Made by a program: the position numbers and the translations under genes. The notes under the pieces are model-generated. The model did not search any database. It was not told the origin of the DNA and saw only the letters and a list, made by a program, of their open reading frames with translations. Below, in pieces: positions 40,701-46,634 of a stretch of 64,000 nucleotides of DNA. The DNA is from Rhodococcus sp. KRD197 (GTDB taxonomy: Bacteria > Actinomycetota > Actinomycetes > Mycobacteriales > Mycobacteriaceae): contig NZ_JABFAO010000001.1 in the NCBI RefSeq assembly GCF_017168235.1, positions 84,048 to 148,047 of the forward strand, in the 5' to 3' direction. Each line of letters starts with the position of its first letter. Position 1 is the first letter of the stretch.

Positions 40701-41072
40701 GCTCGCGAACCCCTGCGGTTCGGTGACGCGGTGCCGCTGAAGGCGGGACTGCTCACCAGCCTCGGCTTCGGGCACGTATCCGGCCTCATCGCCGTGGTGC
40801 ACCCACAGGCATTCCTCGAGGCGGTACCTGCCGATCGTCGGAGCGACTACGTGGCCCGGGCGAACGAGCGCCGCATCGCCGGTCAACGCAGGCTCATCTC
40901 GGCGATGGTGGGAGGTGACGCCCTGTACGAGCGTCCCGACGACCGGAGGCTCGGACACGACGGGACGCCGGCCAAGGCGTCGCGCGAGCTCGAAGCCGAC
41001 GTCCTGCTCACCGAGGCAGCGCGCCTCGGCGAGGACAACGTCTACAGCTCCGGTCTGCCGGGGTGCAAGTAA
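31788..41072 (+). CDS. fas: Type I fatty acid synthase (single multifunctional chain)
   Basis: The 3094-aa FAS-I makes acyl-CoAs that feed membrane lipids and mycolic acids. Domain order by visible motifs: acetyltransferase (GHSQG, Ser about 159), enoyl reductase (from about 424, LTGRSPILLAGMTPTTVDAK), dehydratase (MaoC-like VSGDHNPIHT, about 1246), malonyl/palmitoyl transferase (GHSVGEY, Ser about 1460), Ala/Pro linker (about 1765-1788), ACP with carrier Ser in DGVSSRRNQ (about 1832), ketoreductase (VVTGGSKGSIAASVAAKLL, about 2141) and ketosynthase (Cys 2735; His 2887 and 2928). The start is TTG 31788, giving TIN like the mycobacterial protein. The stop overlaps the acpS start by one base. 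Confidence 0.97.
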   Translation: MTINESTPSHGQGAGRSPRSGGGSRTLADRFAAGEPYALAFGGQGAPWLSSLEELARDSALEPELTDLVNESATILAPVADELLVVRSVGFDPIGWMLEQDLAEDADDAATFGPSETALTSAAVSLPGVFLTQVAALRALKLQGLDPAETPPVSVIGHSQGLIAAESVKSNGGEDASLLAVAQLIGAAAGLVARRRGIIGAADRAPMVSVSGVDPTRLQAVVDELAIPGAPERSAILAIRNGRRRVVLAGPPAQLARVQEKCEQIAASEERERDAKKRGGAVFSPVFELLPVEVGFHHPALNDAVELVSAWAARCGLDTDVARDLAQRILVDPVDWVGEIDSVVDAGASWILDLGPGDLLTRMTTPALRGQGVGIVAASTRGGHRNLLTPGAAPEVQPSWSEFAPKPVTLPDGRVVVETSFTKLTGRSPILLAGMTPTTVDAKIVAAAANAGHWAELAGGGQVTEDIFNDRVAELSQLLEPGRAVQFNSLFLDPYLWKLQLGGRRLVQRARAAGAAFDGVIVTAGIPELEEAVALIEELNEAGISHVCFKPGTVAQIRSVIRIANEVPSYPVIVHIEGGRAGGHHSWEDLDDLLISTYAELRARPNLVICVGGGIGTPERAAEYLSGRWSLGAGYPRMPLDGILVGTAAMATLEATTAPEVKQLLVDTPGTPDWVGAGTAVGGMASGRSQLGADIHEIDNAASRCGRLLDEVAGDSDAVAKRRDEIIAALDGTAKPYFGDVAEMTYQQWLTRYLDLAIGTDGHSEFDCGGEFTEDVSSARESVWLDITWRKRFLDMLQRAEARLHPVDRGPIPTLFADVETLERPRAALCSLFAQFPDAADVVLHPADITFFTSLCKLPGKPVNFVPVVDGDVRRWWRSDSLWQAHDPRYSADQVCVIPGTVAVAGITEVDEPVGDLLNRFEKAAADELVAGGVEAVSVASRRHAEIAPGLLGIVLAAPDVNWASRMTKNPVARLGDPAEWIVQSEMVAAHPQTGATLTVHDSDVVELAVPLAPGKEVRIRLTVPASTIDGGAPVVTAEDASASMSALLGVAAGQDLPKVKNGVARINLAWIPDLIADHAGVTGSGLPESLTVSGKAVPDVLVGACWPAVFAVLGATQTQDGQDVIEGMLDLVHLDHSVDLVGQLPTDTSILVVKAETGEVLDTDLGRVVEVTVEIGAMLGEGLDAPAIATLVERFAIRGRTGKGELVDPARAGGSVSADATDTPRRRRRQATILAPRNMAAFAQVSGDHNPIHTSEAAALLAGLGSPIVHGMWLSAAAQQVVTAIDYADTKTPPRRLTAWTARFLGMVRPGAEIDVRVDRTGFDQGAELVEVSCRVEGELVMVATARTAAPKTVYAFPGQGIQRQGMGLDARSRSKAAREVWERADKHTREALGFSILAVVRDNPTSLKARGTVHKHPDGVLHLTQFTQVAMAVLGVAQVAEMREAGVFVENSILAGHSVGEYNALAAVAGVLPLEAVLEVVFQRGSAMHALVPRDSAGRSDYRMAAIRPSQIGLADEDVHAFIAGVAEESGEFLEIVNLNLRGSQYAIAGTVDGLGELEKKIAVRRAEFGGKAAYIMVPGIDVPFHSTVLRGGVDDFRKRLEALLPAELDPEILLGRYVPNLVPRPFSLERDFIQEIADLVPSEPLDTVLADFDSWAARPHDLCRVVLTELLAWQFASPVRWIETQDLLFADESEGGLGVERFVEIGLSATPTVANLASQTLKLPGRFGSPVEVLNVEREAAIVYGTDTDPAPVDEEEESAPVAESAPAAAAAPAAASAPAAAPSGGPRPDDIAFSASDATKILIGLWTKLQLDQIGPADTIEALCDGVSSRRNQLLVDLGSELSLGAIDGAADADMGALSGTVNKLARTYKPFGPVLTDSINDHLRKVFGPSGRRPASIADRVKKTWELGDGWASHVTAEVALGTREGVSVRGGALGGLADGALGDGAAVDAVIDSAVAAVAARRGVAVSLPQTGGGGGGTVDAAALGEFTEHITGRDGVLASAARLVLEQLGLADAPNALTAENPDAELVDLVAAELGSDWPRMVAPAFDARRAVLIDDRWATAREDLARLWLGTSGELTVESFAGAGKAVAAQAQWWKAKADYEHKAVLAETYGRIAEIAAHTEEQGQWSDEVAVVTGGSKGSIAASVAAKLLGGGATVFVTTSRLNDERLAFYRSLYRENARAGASLWIVPANIASYSDVDALIEWIGTDQVDTAGGAKTLVKAGITPTMLFPFAAPRVVGELSDAGGRAEMEMRVLLWSVERLIGGLSKIGYDNDIDTHLHVVLPGSPNRGMFGGDGAYGESKAALDAIAAKWGSEKSWAERVSIAHAHIGWVRGTGLMGGNDPIVEAVEAEGVRTWSTDEMATELLKLCEPSARRQAAEAPLLADLTGGLASTKLNLVELAREAAAAAADKTEEAVDESVIAALPAPPRLTATTAPAWPSLDVDPKDLVVIVGAGELGPYGSARTRFEMEVDEQLSAAGVLELAWNTGLIAWENDPKPGWYDIESGDLVPEEEIADKYHDIVVEKCGIRTYADDGAMVGNTAPLMTSVFLDNDLTFVVGSEIDARSFAAADPEHTLITPVPESSDWQVTRKAGTEIRVPRKMKLSRTVGGQIPTGFDPTKWGISPDMASSVDRVALWNIVTTVDAFISSGFNPSELMRWVHPTLVANTQGTGMGGMESMRSLYIDTLLGDARANDILQEALPNVVAAHVVQSYIGSYGAMVHPVAACATAAVSVEEGVDKIKLGKAQLVVAGGFDDLSTEGIIGFGDMSATADSAAMTAKGISDRRFSRANDRRRGGFVESQGGGTILLARGDLALEMGLPVLGVVAYAQSFGDGVHTSIPAPGLGALSAGRGGKDSSFALSLNALGVSADDVAVISKHDTSTAANDPNEAELHTRLAKAIGRTDGAPLFVVSQKSLTGHSKGGAAAFQLIGLCQVLTNGVIPPNRSLDCVDDKMTEFEHLVWAREPLRFGDAVPLKAGLLTSLGFGHVSGLIAVVHPQAFLEAVPADRRSDYVARANERRIAGQRRLISAMVGGDALYERPDDRRLGHDGTPAKASRELEADVLLTEAARLGEDNVYSSGLPGCK

Positions 41073-41464
41073 TGGCGATTCTTGGAGTGGGTTTCGACCT
41101 GGTCACCGTGTCCGACTTCGCCGAGCAGATGGACAAAGCAGGCACGACGATGATCCGCGACAGCTTCACCGCGGGTGAGCGTCGGCACGCGGCGACGAAG
41201 AGTGCCGAACCGGCCCGCCACTACGCAGCACGGTGGGCCGCCAAGGAAGCGGTGTTGAAAGCATGGGCGACCTCGCGGTTCGCCCGGCCCCCGCAGATCG
41301 GGGACAACCCGTACCCGCTGATCGAGGTCGTCAACGACGCGTGGGGGAGGCCGTCCATCAAGCTGCACGGGATGGCCCTCGAGTTCCTGCCGACGGTGAA
41401 GATTCACCTCTCCCTCACGCACGACGGCGACATCGCCGCCGCCGTCGCGATCCTGGAGGAGTGA
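41072..41464 (+). CDS. acpS: Holo-[acyl-carrier-protein] synthase AcpS
   Basis: AcpS attaches 4'-phosphopantetheine from CoA to the FAS ACP. ATG 41072 overlaps the fas stop (TAATG), so the two are coupled. The 130-aa protein has GVGFDLV with the metal-binding Asp at its N-terminus and RWAAKEAVLKAW with the catalytic Glu/Lys. HLSLTHDGDIAAA is the C-terminal signature. A strong hairpin ends the unit. Confidence 0.95.
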   Translation: MAILGVGFDLVTVSDFAEQMDKAGTTMIRDSFTAGERRHAATKSAEPARHYAARWAAKEAVLKAWATSRFARPPQIGDNPYPLIEVVNDAWGRPSIKLHGMALEFLPTVKIHLSLTHDGDIAAAVAILEE

Positions 41465-41480
41465 GTCAGTAGTACCCCGA

Positions 41481-41510
41481 ACGCCGGTCCACCTTCGGGT
41501 GGGCCGGCGT
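41481..41510 (+). terminator. Intrinsic hairpin terminator after acpS
   Basis: A 13-bp stem with a TTCG loop (arms 41481-41493 and 41498-41510, one wobble pair) begins 17 nt after the acpS stop. It is not followed by a run of T. Confidence 0.8.
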
Positions 41511-41540
41511 TGGTGTTGGTGGGCGGGGTTTTTGCGAGCG

Positions 41541-41626
41541 AATGTCACATCCGGTCACTCTGAGTGTGCGAGGGCGGCATTCGGTCACTTGGGTCGGAGC
41601 GAGGGTGACATTCGGTCACTTGGGGA
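41541..41626. repeat. Three degenerate ~30-bp tandem repeats containing CGGTCACT
   Basis: GGTCACT recurs at 41553, 41583 and 41614, with shared flanks (ATTCGGTCACTTGGG in units 2 and 3; GTCGGAGCGAGGG between them). Spacing is 30 and 31 bp. Each core (TGACATTCGGTCA) carries a partial TGAC/GTCA dyad. The array lies between the acpS terminator and the end of a convergent TetR gene. Confidence 0.75.
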
Positions 41627-41641
41627 CCGGCGAACCGACTG

Positions 41642-42355
41642 TCAGTCGACGCTCGATGCGCCCGAACGCCGCGATTGCTTCTCGGCGACGAGGAGGTAGG
41701 CGGTCATGATCTGCTTGAGCTCGGCCACTGCATCCTCGTGACTCTGGCCGTCCTGGACGGAGAAGTTGAGCATCGAGTAGACGATATGCACCAGCACCTG
41801 CGCCATCAGGTTTCGCTTCGCACGAGGGGTGCGCGGTGTCAATGGCCCGAGCATCTTGGCGACCTGGTCGGCGAACTCGCGTTCGTGGATGACTCCGGTG
41901 GCGCGGGTGGACGGTGTCGACTGCATCGCCAGCCACACTTCGCGGCGCGACGGATCGGACATCCAAAGCCCCGCCATGTGGTCGACGAACTTGTTGAGGA
42001 AGCGTAGCCAGTCGAGTGAGGGCACCTCGCCGTTGAACTCCGCGAGCTCCTGCTGGACGCCGACGAGGTCCTGTCGATTGAGCTCGCAGACGATGACGTA
42101 TTTGTTGGCGAAGAATTGGTAGAGCGTCCCGATGGGCAGCTCGGCGCGGGAAGCGACCTCTTCGCAGGTGAACGATTCGAAGCCGACATCGCTGAGGAGC
42201 TCACGCGAGGCGGCGAGGAGCGCGTCGAACTTGCGCTGGCTGCGTTCCTGGGTGGGACGCCGGCGTGGCATCAGCTCTTGGGTCTCCGCCGTCGATTCGA
42301 GCGCGGCGTCGAGACGTCTCGCGGACTGGGCGCTAGCAGAGGACTCCACCTGCAC
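41642..42355 (-). CDS. TetR-family transcriptional regulator
   Basis: A regulator of up to 237 aa (GTG 42355; an internal ATG at 42271 gives 209 aa and begins MPRRRPTQERSQRKFDALL). The helix-turn-helix is SDVGFESFTCEEVASRAE, then LPIGTLYQFFANKY. The C-terminal domain is helical with AEFNGEVPSLDWLRFLNKFV. It is not the FasR type I recall from mycobacteria (Rv3208). It is convergent with acpS and divergent from the DUF7159-like gene, a likely target together with its own promoter. Confidence 0.85.
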   Translation of the reverse strand: MQVESSASAQSARRLDAALESTAETQELMPRRRPTQERSQRKFDALLAASRELLSDVGFESFTCEEVASRAELPIGTLYQFFANKYVIVCELNRQDLVGVQQELAEFNGEVPSLDWLRFLNKFVDHMAGLWMSDPSRREVWLAMQSTPSTRATGVIHEREFADQVAKMLGPLTPRTPRAKRNLMAQVLVHIVYSMLNFSVQDGQSHEDAVAELKQIMTAYLLVAEKQSRRSGASSVD

Positions 42356-42484
42356 AGGCTAGCGGCCCGGCGCACATCAACTCCACTACGCGCGGTAACA
42401 GGCAACATCCTCGTCGTGTCGGCGGTCGGCGAACTGTCATTCGTAACAGTGCCCTTGTAATTGCTTTGTGACAGGCGATAGGTT

Positions 42485-42503
42485 GTTTTCTCGTCAAGAA
42501 AAC
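42485..42503. promoter_or_regulatory. Hairpin/dyad in the TetR/DUF7159-like intergenic region
   Basis: GTTTTCT (42485-42491) and AGAAAAC (42497-42503) form a 7-bp inverted repeat with a 5-nt centre. It lies within the 256-nt region between the divergent starts at 42355 and 42612, upstream of the 42612 gene. It could be an operator or a 5'-UTR hairpin. The rest of the region shows nothing recognisable. Confidence 0.35.
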
Positions 42504-42611
42504 AGTCATCGGGTATGGTTCACTGCAGAAGTTACGTTTCGTGCAGGGTGTGCGTTCGCTTCGGTGGGCGCTCATGTCGGGAGCCTCACCCTCAGGCACA
42601 GGAGTTTTGAC

Positions 42612-43958
42612 GTGGCGATCATTGGTTTGTCGATCGAATCCAACGCGATGCATGCTGTCCTCTTCGATTCCGAGGCGGGCACTGTGCTCGCCAGCGAAGA
42701 CTCGTCCAGCAACGGATCGGATTCGCTGTCGGCGATGATGAGGTCCATGCGGGCCGCCGCAGCCGACCTGCAAGTCCAGGTCGAGGCGACGGCCTTTGCA
42801 TACCGCACCGAGCACGAGCGCGCGTTCTTCTCGTCCGAGTTGGACAAGCACGGCGTCGGGCAGATCGAGATGGTCCCCGCGCAAACCGCCTTCCTGGGAT
42901 GGCTGGCCGAGGCGCCGGAGTTCCAGTCGGCAGAGTGCGTCCTGCTCTACCACGTGGGGTCTGCCGGAGTGGCCATGTCCTTGGCGGATACCGCGAACAA
43001 GACCCTGTCCGCACCCAGGAACGCGTCGCTGGAGTCGAAGAGTCCGGAACATCTGGGCGGCACGGTCCCGTTGGCCTGGGAAATCCTGGACGAGGCAGGA
43101 ATGAAGCCCGACGCAGTCGCGCTCTTCGGTGACGGATCCGCGGACCGGAATCTGCCCGATATTCTGTCTCTGGGCTTGAGTGCCCGAGTGATCCGAGTCG
43201 AGGTGCCCGACCGCCTCGCAGCTGAGGGAGCCGCGCGAGTGGCCGCGCTTGCCGTCGCCCACGACGCTCCCGTCGCCGCATCCGTTGCCACCGAGGTCCA
43301 TGCCGCCGAGGTCTATACAGTTGCGCTGCCTGCGCCGGCGGCGGCGAGCTCAACGGTGAAGAGTGTGGTTCCACCGCTCTCGACCGTGCCCTTGGCCGCT
43401 GCACAGTCGTCTCCGCGGGTGCCTCGGAAGAAGATCGTCCTGACGGCGGCTCTTCTCGTCGGCATTCTGTCCGGCGGGGTGGCCTTGGCGTCCACCCTGC
43501 CCGGTGACGCTCCGGCGGGCGCAGAGTCGGCCGACGCCGCACTGGTCGGGGCGACGCACGATGTCGAAGCAAGCCAAGATCTCGGGGCCACCGAGACCTC
43601 CGCTGCAATCCCCGAGCCGGTCGCCGGCGTCCCGTTGCCCCTGCCGCCCGGGCCCGAACCTGTCCCGGCCGGAGCCCCCGCACCGGAACCGTCCGCCGCG
43701 CAAGGCGTAGCTGGCTGGCCAACAATCGCCCCGACGACAACGAACCCCAGGTCCGAGATACTCACGCCGATACCGGTGCAGGCAATTCCGCCGGCCGCGG
43801 CAGTCGTTCCACAGAGGACGGTCGAGCCGCCGCAGTTCACCGTGCCCGTGGTCATCCCCGAACAGGGCAAATCGCAGGAGCAACTCGAACAGGAAGCCTG
43901 GGATCGGCACTGGCAGCACACTGCCGACTGGTTGGAGCAGGAACTCGGCGCGAACTGA
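42612..43958 (+). CDS. Single-pass membrane protein with actin-like N-terminal domain (DUF7159-like)
   Basis: GTG 42612 follows GGAG at 42601-42604 and gives 448 aa; an open frame continues upstream to 42468. Residues 1-215 look like a degenerate sugar-kinase/actin-type fold (IIGLSIESNAMHAVLFDSEA and a later ALFGDGSADRNLPDIL). One membrane segment follows (KKIVLTAALLVGILSGGVAL, about 275-295). The outer part is rich in Pro, Ala and Glu and low in complexity, ending with a short helical WDRHWQHTADWLEQEL tail. Similar proteins occur in mycobacteria without an assigned function. Confidence 0.7.
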   Translation: MAIIGLSIESNAMHAVLFDSEAGTVLASEDSSSNGSDSLSAMMRSMRAAAADLQVQVEATAFAYRTEHERAFFSSELDKHGVGQIEMVPAQTAFLGWLAEAPEFQSAECVLLYHVGSAGVAMSLADTANKTLSAPRNASLESKSPEHLGGTVPLAWEILDEAGMKPDAVALFGDGSADRNLPDILSLGLSARVIRVEVPDRLAAEGAARVAALAVAHDAPVAASVATEVHAAEVYTVALPAPAAASSTVKSVVPPLSTVPLAAAQSSPRVPRKKIVLTAALLVGILSGGVALASTLPGDAPAGAESADAALVGATHDVEASQDLGATETSAAIPEPVAGVPLPLPPGPEPVPAGAPAPEPSAAQGVAGWPTIAPTTTNPRSEILTPIPVQAIPPAAAVVPQRTVEPPQFTVPVVIPEQGKSQEQLEQEAWDRHWQHTADWLEQELGAN

Positions 43959-44027
43959 GATCCCACCTCGCTGACACGTTGAGTTCGGCCTGGGACAGCC
44001 CTGTGGCGGGCCGATCGCTGTGTCAGG

Positions 44028-45398
44028 ATGAACTCTGTGTCAGCGAAACGGGAGTCGGCTGTTCGGTCATCGGTTGCGGCGGATATGCCGCGCGCTCGTC
44101 GAGAGTTGAGCGAGCTCATCGCTTTTCGCTCGGTTGCCGACGAACGGCAGTACCCCCGCGAGGAATGCGTCGCAGCTGCAGAGTGGGTGCGAGATGCGTT
44201 CCTCGACGCCGGCATCGAGTCGGCGGAACTGATCGAGACGATCGACGGCTCCTACGCTGTCGTGGGCCAGCGCAAGGCAGTCGGCGGCGCGCCCACGGTC
44301 CTGCTGTATTCGCACTACGACGTGCAGCCTCCCGGTGACAGCGCGTTGTGGGCAAGTGAGCCGTTCGAGCTCACCGAGCGCGACGGGCGGTGGTACGGCC
44401 GCGGTTCGGCGGACTGCAAGGGCAACGTCGTCATGCATCTGCTGGCGCTACGGGCCCTCGGGTCCGATTGGGGCGTCGGCGTCACCGTCGTCAGCGAGGG
44501 GTCGGAGGAGATGGGCACCGGCGGCCTGGAGGACCTCGTCGAGAAGCGTCCCGAGTTGTTCGCAGCCGATGTCATCATCATCGCCGACACCGGCAACGCT
44601 GCCGTCGGGCAACCGACGGTCACCACGACGCTTCGGGGCATTGCGAACGTGGTGGTGCGGGTCGACACGCTCGCCGGAGAAGTGCACTCCGGTATGTACG
44701 GAGGACCCGCGCCCGACGCGTTGGCCGCGTTGATCGCGCTGCTGGCGACACTCAGGGACGAGCACGGCAACACCGTCGTCGACGACCTCCCGGCCGATCA
44801 GGCGTGGGATGGGGTCGACTATGCACCGGAACGGTTCCGAGCCGATGCGGGCGTTCTCGACGGGGTGGACCTGGCCGGGTCGGCATCGGTAGCCGATGCC
44901 GTGTGGGCTCGGCCCGCGCTGACAATCCTCGGAATCGACTGTCCGCCTGTGGTCGGTTCCGCGGCAGCGATCTCGCCGACGGCCTCCGCCCGGCTCAATC
45001 TCCGCGTACCGCCGGGAATCGACGCCCAGGTTGCCCAGGACGCCCTGGTGGCGCATCTACACGCACATGTGCCGTGGAACGCCCGAGTGAGCGTCGAGCG
45101 CGAGGCGATCGGATCACCGTTTCGTGCCCGCACCGACGGGCCGGGCTACGCAGCGCTGGGCGACGCCTTGGAGGAGGCGTTCGGTGCGCCTGTCGGCTCG
45201 GCCGGGCAAGGCGGATCGATCCCGCTGTGCAACGTTCTCGCCCAGACGTTTCCGCACGCGGAAATCGTCCTCATGGGCGTCGAGGAGCCGCAGTGCCGAA
45301 TCCACGCACCGAACGAAAGCGTCGACCCGAGCGAAATCGAAAACCTCGCCGTCGCCGAAGCTCTGTTCCTGCAGACGCTGGGAGCGTCAGACCGATAG
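44028..45398 (+). CDS. M20-family metallopeptidase (dipeptidase type)
   Basis: A 456-aa zinc peptidase. Metal and catalytic residues: YSHYDVQPPGD (His, Asp), GRGSADCKGNVVMHL (Asp), SEGSEEMGTGG (Glu pair) and, at the C-terminus, the metal-binding His in IHAPNESV. The lid domain region ANVVVRVDTLAGEVHSGMYG is clear. Matches M. tuberculosis Rv2522c, next to acpS-fas. GTG 44037 has better ribosome-site spacing than ATG 44028. Its last 12 nt overlap the convergent bcp gene. Confidence 0.9.
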   Translation: MNSVSAKRESAVRSSVAADMPRARRELSELIAFRSVADERQYPREECVAAAEWVRDAFLDAGIESAELIETIDGSYAVVGQRKAVGGAPTVLLYSHYDVQPPGDSALWASEPFELTERDGRWYGRGSADCKGNVVMHLLALRALGSDWGVGVTVVSEGSEEMGTGGLEDLVEKRPELFAADVIIIADTGNAAVGQPTVTTTLRGIANVVVRVDTLAGEVHSGMYGGPAPDALAALIALLATLRDEHGNTVVDDLPADQAWDGVDYAPERFRADAGVLDGVDLAGSASVADAVWARPALTILGIDCPPVVGSAAAISPTASARLNLRVPPGIDAQVAQDALVAHLHAHVPWNARVSVEREAIGSPFRARTDGPGYAALGDALEEAFGAPVGSAGQGGSIPLCNVLAQTFPHAEIVLMGVEEPQCRIHAPNESVDPSEIENLAVAEALFLQTLGASDR

Positions 45399-45860
45399 GT
45401 CGCGGCGCAGTTTCGCGACGTGGCCGGTGGCTCGGACGTTGTACTGGGCGACCTCGATCTTGCCTGCCTCGTCGACGAGGAAGGTGGACCGGATGACGCC
45501 CTGCACAGTCTTGCCGTACATCTTCTTCTCACCGAACGTGCCCCAGGCTTCCAGCGTCGCCTTCTCCGGGTCGGAGAGCAGCGGGAAGTTCAGCTCCTCG
45601 GCGTCGCGGAACTTGGCCAGCTTCGCGGGCTTGTCGGGGGAGATTCCGATGACCTCGATGCCCTCGCCGTTCAGCTCGGCGAGGCTGTCACGGAAGTCGC
45701 AGGCCTGCTTGGTACAGCCCGGAGTGCTGGCCGCGGGGTAGAAGTACACGATCACTTTCTTACCCGCGTAGTCGGCGAGGGAGACCTCGTTGCCGTCGGC
45801 GTCGGGCAAAGTGAACGCGGGAGCGGTGTCTCCGGCTTCGAGCTTCTTGTTGTCGGTCAC
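45387..45860 (-). CDS. bcp: Peroxiredoxin Bcp
   Basis: A thiol peroxidase of 157 aa from GTG 45860. The peroxidatic Cys and the resolving Cys five residues on are visible in STPGCTKQACDFRDSL. FTLPDADGNEVSLADYAGKK and the GVIRSTFLVDEAGKI segment are Bcp/PrxQ signatures. It matches Rv2521 and converges with the M20 peptidase, overlapping it at the stop codons. Confidence 0.94.
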   Translation of the reverse strand: MTDNKKLEAGDTAPAFTLPDADGNEVSLADYAGKKVIVYFYPAASTPGCTKQACDFRDSLAELNGEGIEVIGISPDKPAKLAKFRDAEELNFPLLSDPEKATLEAWGTFGEKKMYGKTVQGVIRSTFLVDEAGKIEVAQYNVRATGHVAKLRRDLSV

Positions 45861-45938
45861 CTGACGAGACTAACCAATACGATGCGTGCTCTACGCTCGA
45901 CGTTGACACACGCAATACAGCGACAAGTTGGAGGACAC

Positions 45939-46160
45939 GTGGCCAGGGACACCGACAGGATCGAACGCGAGATCGAGGCCGCTCGCAACCAGCTCGCGAG
46001 CACCCTCGACGAGCTCAGCGTTCGAGCCAGCCCCAAGCGCATCGCCGAGAACACGAAGCAGTCGCTGCTGGCGAAGATGAACGAACCGCCGGTCAAGTAC
46101 ACCCTCATCGGTGTCGGGGCAGTCGTCGCAGTACTGATCGTCCGCAGGTTTTTCAACTAG
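45939..46160 (+). CDS. DUF3618 membrane protein
   Basis: GTG 45939 with GAGGA upstream begins a 73-aa protein. It reads RDTDRIEREIEAARNQLAST, then LDELSVRASPKRI, a DUF3618 signature, and ends with one membrane helix (YTLIGVGAVVAVLIVRRFF). Function unknown. Position next to bcp parallels Rv2520c. The longer open frame starting at 45420 shadows bcp. Confidence 0.85.
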   Translation: MARDTDRIEREIEAARNQLASTLDELSVRASPKRIAENTKQSLLAKMNEPPVKYTLIGVGAVVAVLIVRRFFN

Positions 46161-46249
46161 AAACCAGGCCCGACCAGCCGATTTCACATCTGGCTGTCGA
46201 TCCTGTTAAAGTTTCTCCCGCACCGCAGAAGTGACCGCGGTGCGGATCG

Positions 46250-46323
46250 GCGCCATTAGCTCAGTTGGTTAGAGCAGCTGACTCTTAATCAGCGGGTCCG
46301 GGGTTCGAATCCCTGATGGCGCA
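46250..46323 (+). tRNA. tRNA-Lys (anticodon CTT)
   Basis: A 74-nt cloverleaf: acceptor GCGCCAT/ATGGCGC, D-arm TAGCTCAGTTGGTTAGAGC, anticodon stem GCTGA/TCAGC with loop CTCTTAA (anticodon CTT), and T-arm TCCGGGGTTCGAATCCCTGA. No CCA is encoded. Confidence 0.95.
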
Positions 46324-46330
46324 CCCAGAA

Positions 46331-46370
46331 ACACCCCGTCACCAGCGTAAAGCTGGCGGTGGGGTGTTTT
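46331..46370 (+). terminator. Terminator after tRNA-Lys
   Basis: ACACCCC pairs with GGGGTGT and CCAGC with GCTGG around a small loop, followed by TTTT, starting 8 nt after the tRNA. The stem has a few mismatches in the middle. Confidence 0.7.
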
Positions 46371-46400
46371 GGTTTCTCCGGACTTGCTGCGATCCACCCT

Positions 46401-46620
46401 TAACTCATCTCTTGGTGCCAAGAGTCGAGTCGCCCGGTTGAATCGGGTGCGCCGGTAACTCGCTGGACGAAGTTGGTGACCCTGGTGTTGGCGTGACCGA
46501 GTTGCATCTTGTTCCCGGCGCCAGCGCGGCCCATAGGCAGCGAAAGACGGAAGCCAAGCGTGAGGGGCGGTGAGTCGCCTTTGCGGTACTCCTGAACGCG
46601 GCCTTCTCGGCAATCGCGGC
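46401..46620 (-). pseudogene. Possible tyrosine-recombinase C-terminal remnant beside tRNA-Lys
   Basis: The 311-nt gap 46324-46634 holds no complete gene. On the minus strand one frame reads GAGNKMQLGHANTRVTNFVQ before a stop at 46401, which resembles the C-terminal LGHANxxVT motif of phage-type integrases. No catalytic Arg or Tyr is present, and no start is visible. A tRNA 3' end is a common integration site, which makes the reading attractive but unproven. Confidence 0.3.
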
Positions 46621-46634
46621 TGCGCTTTGGCCCG

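Noticed and set aside
41541-41626. Second repeat array considered as a CRISPR array
   Set aside because: Only three degenerate units, no spacers of constant unrelated sequence, no cas genes.
41642-42355. TetR gene near fas considered as FasR
   Set aside because: Its sequence does not resemble the mycobacterial FasR I recall, which is encoded elsewhere; it is more likely to control the divergent gene.
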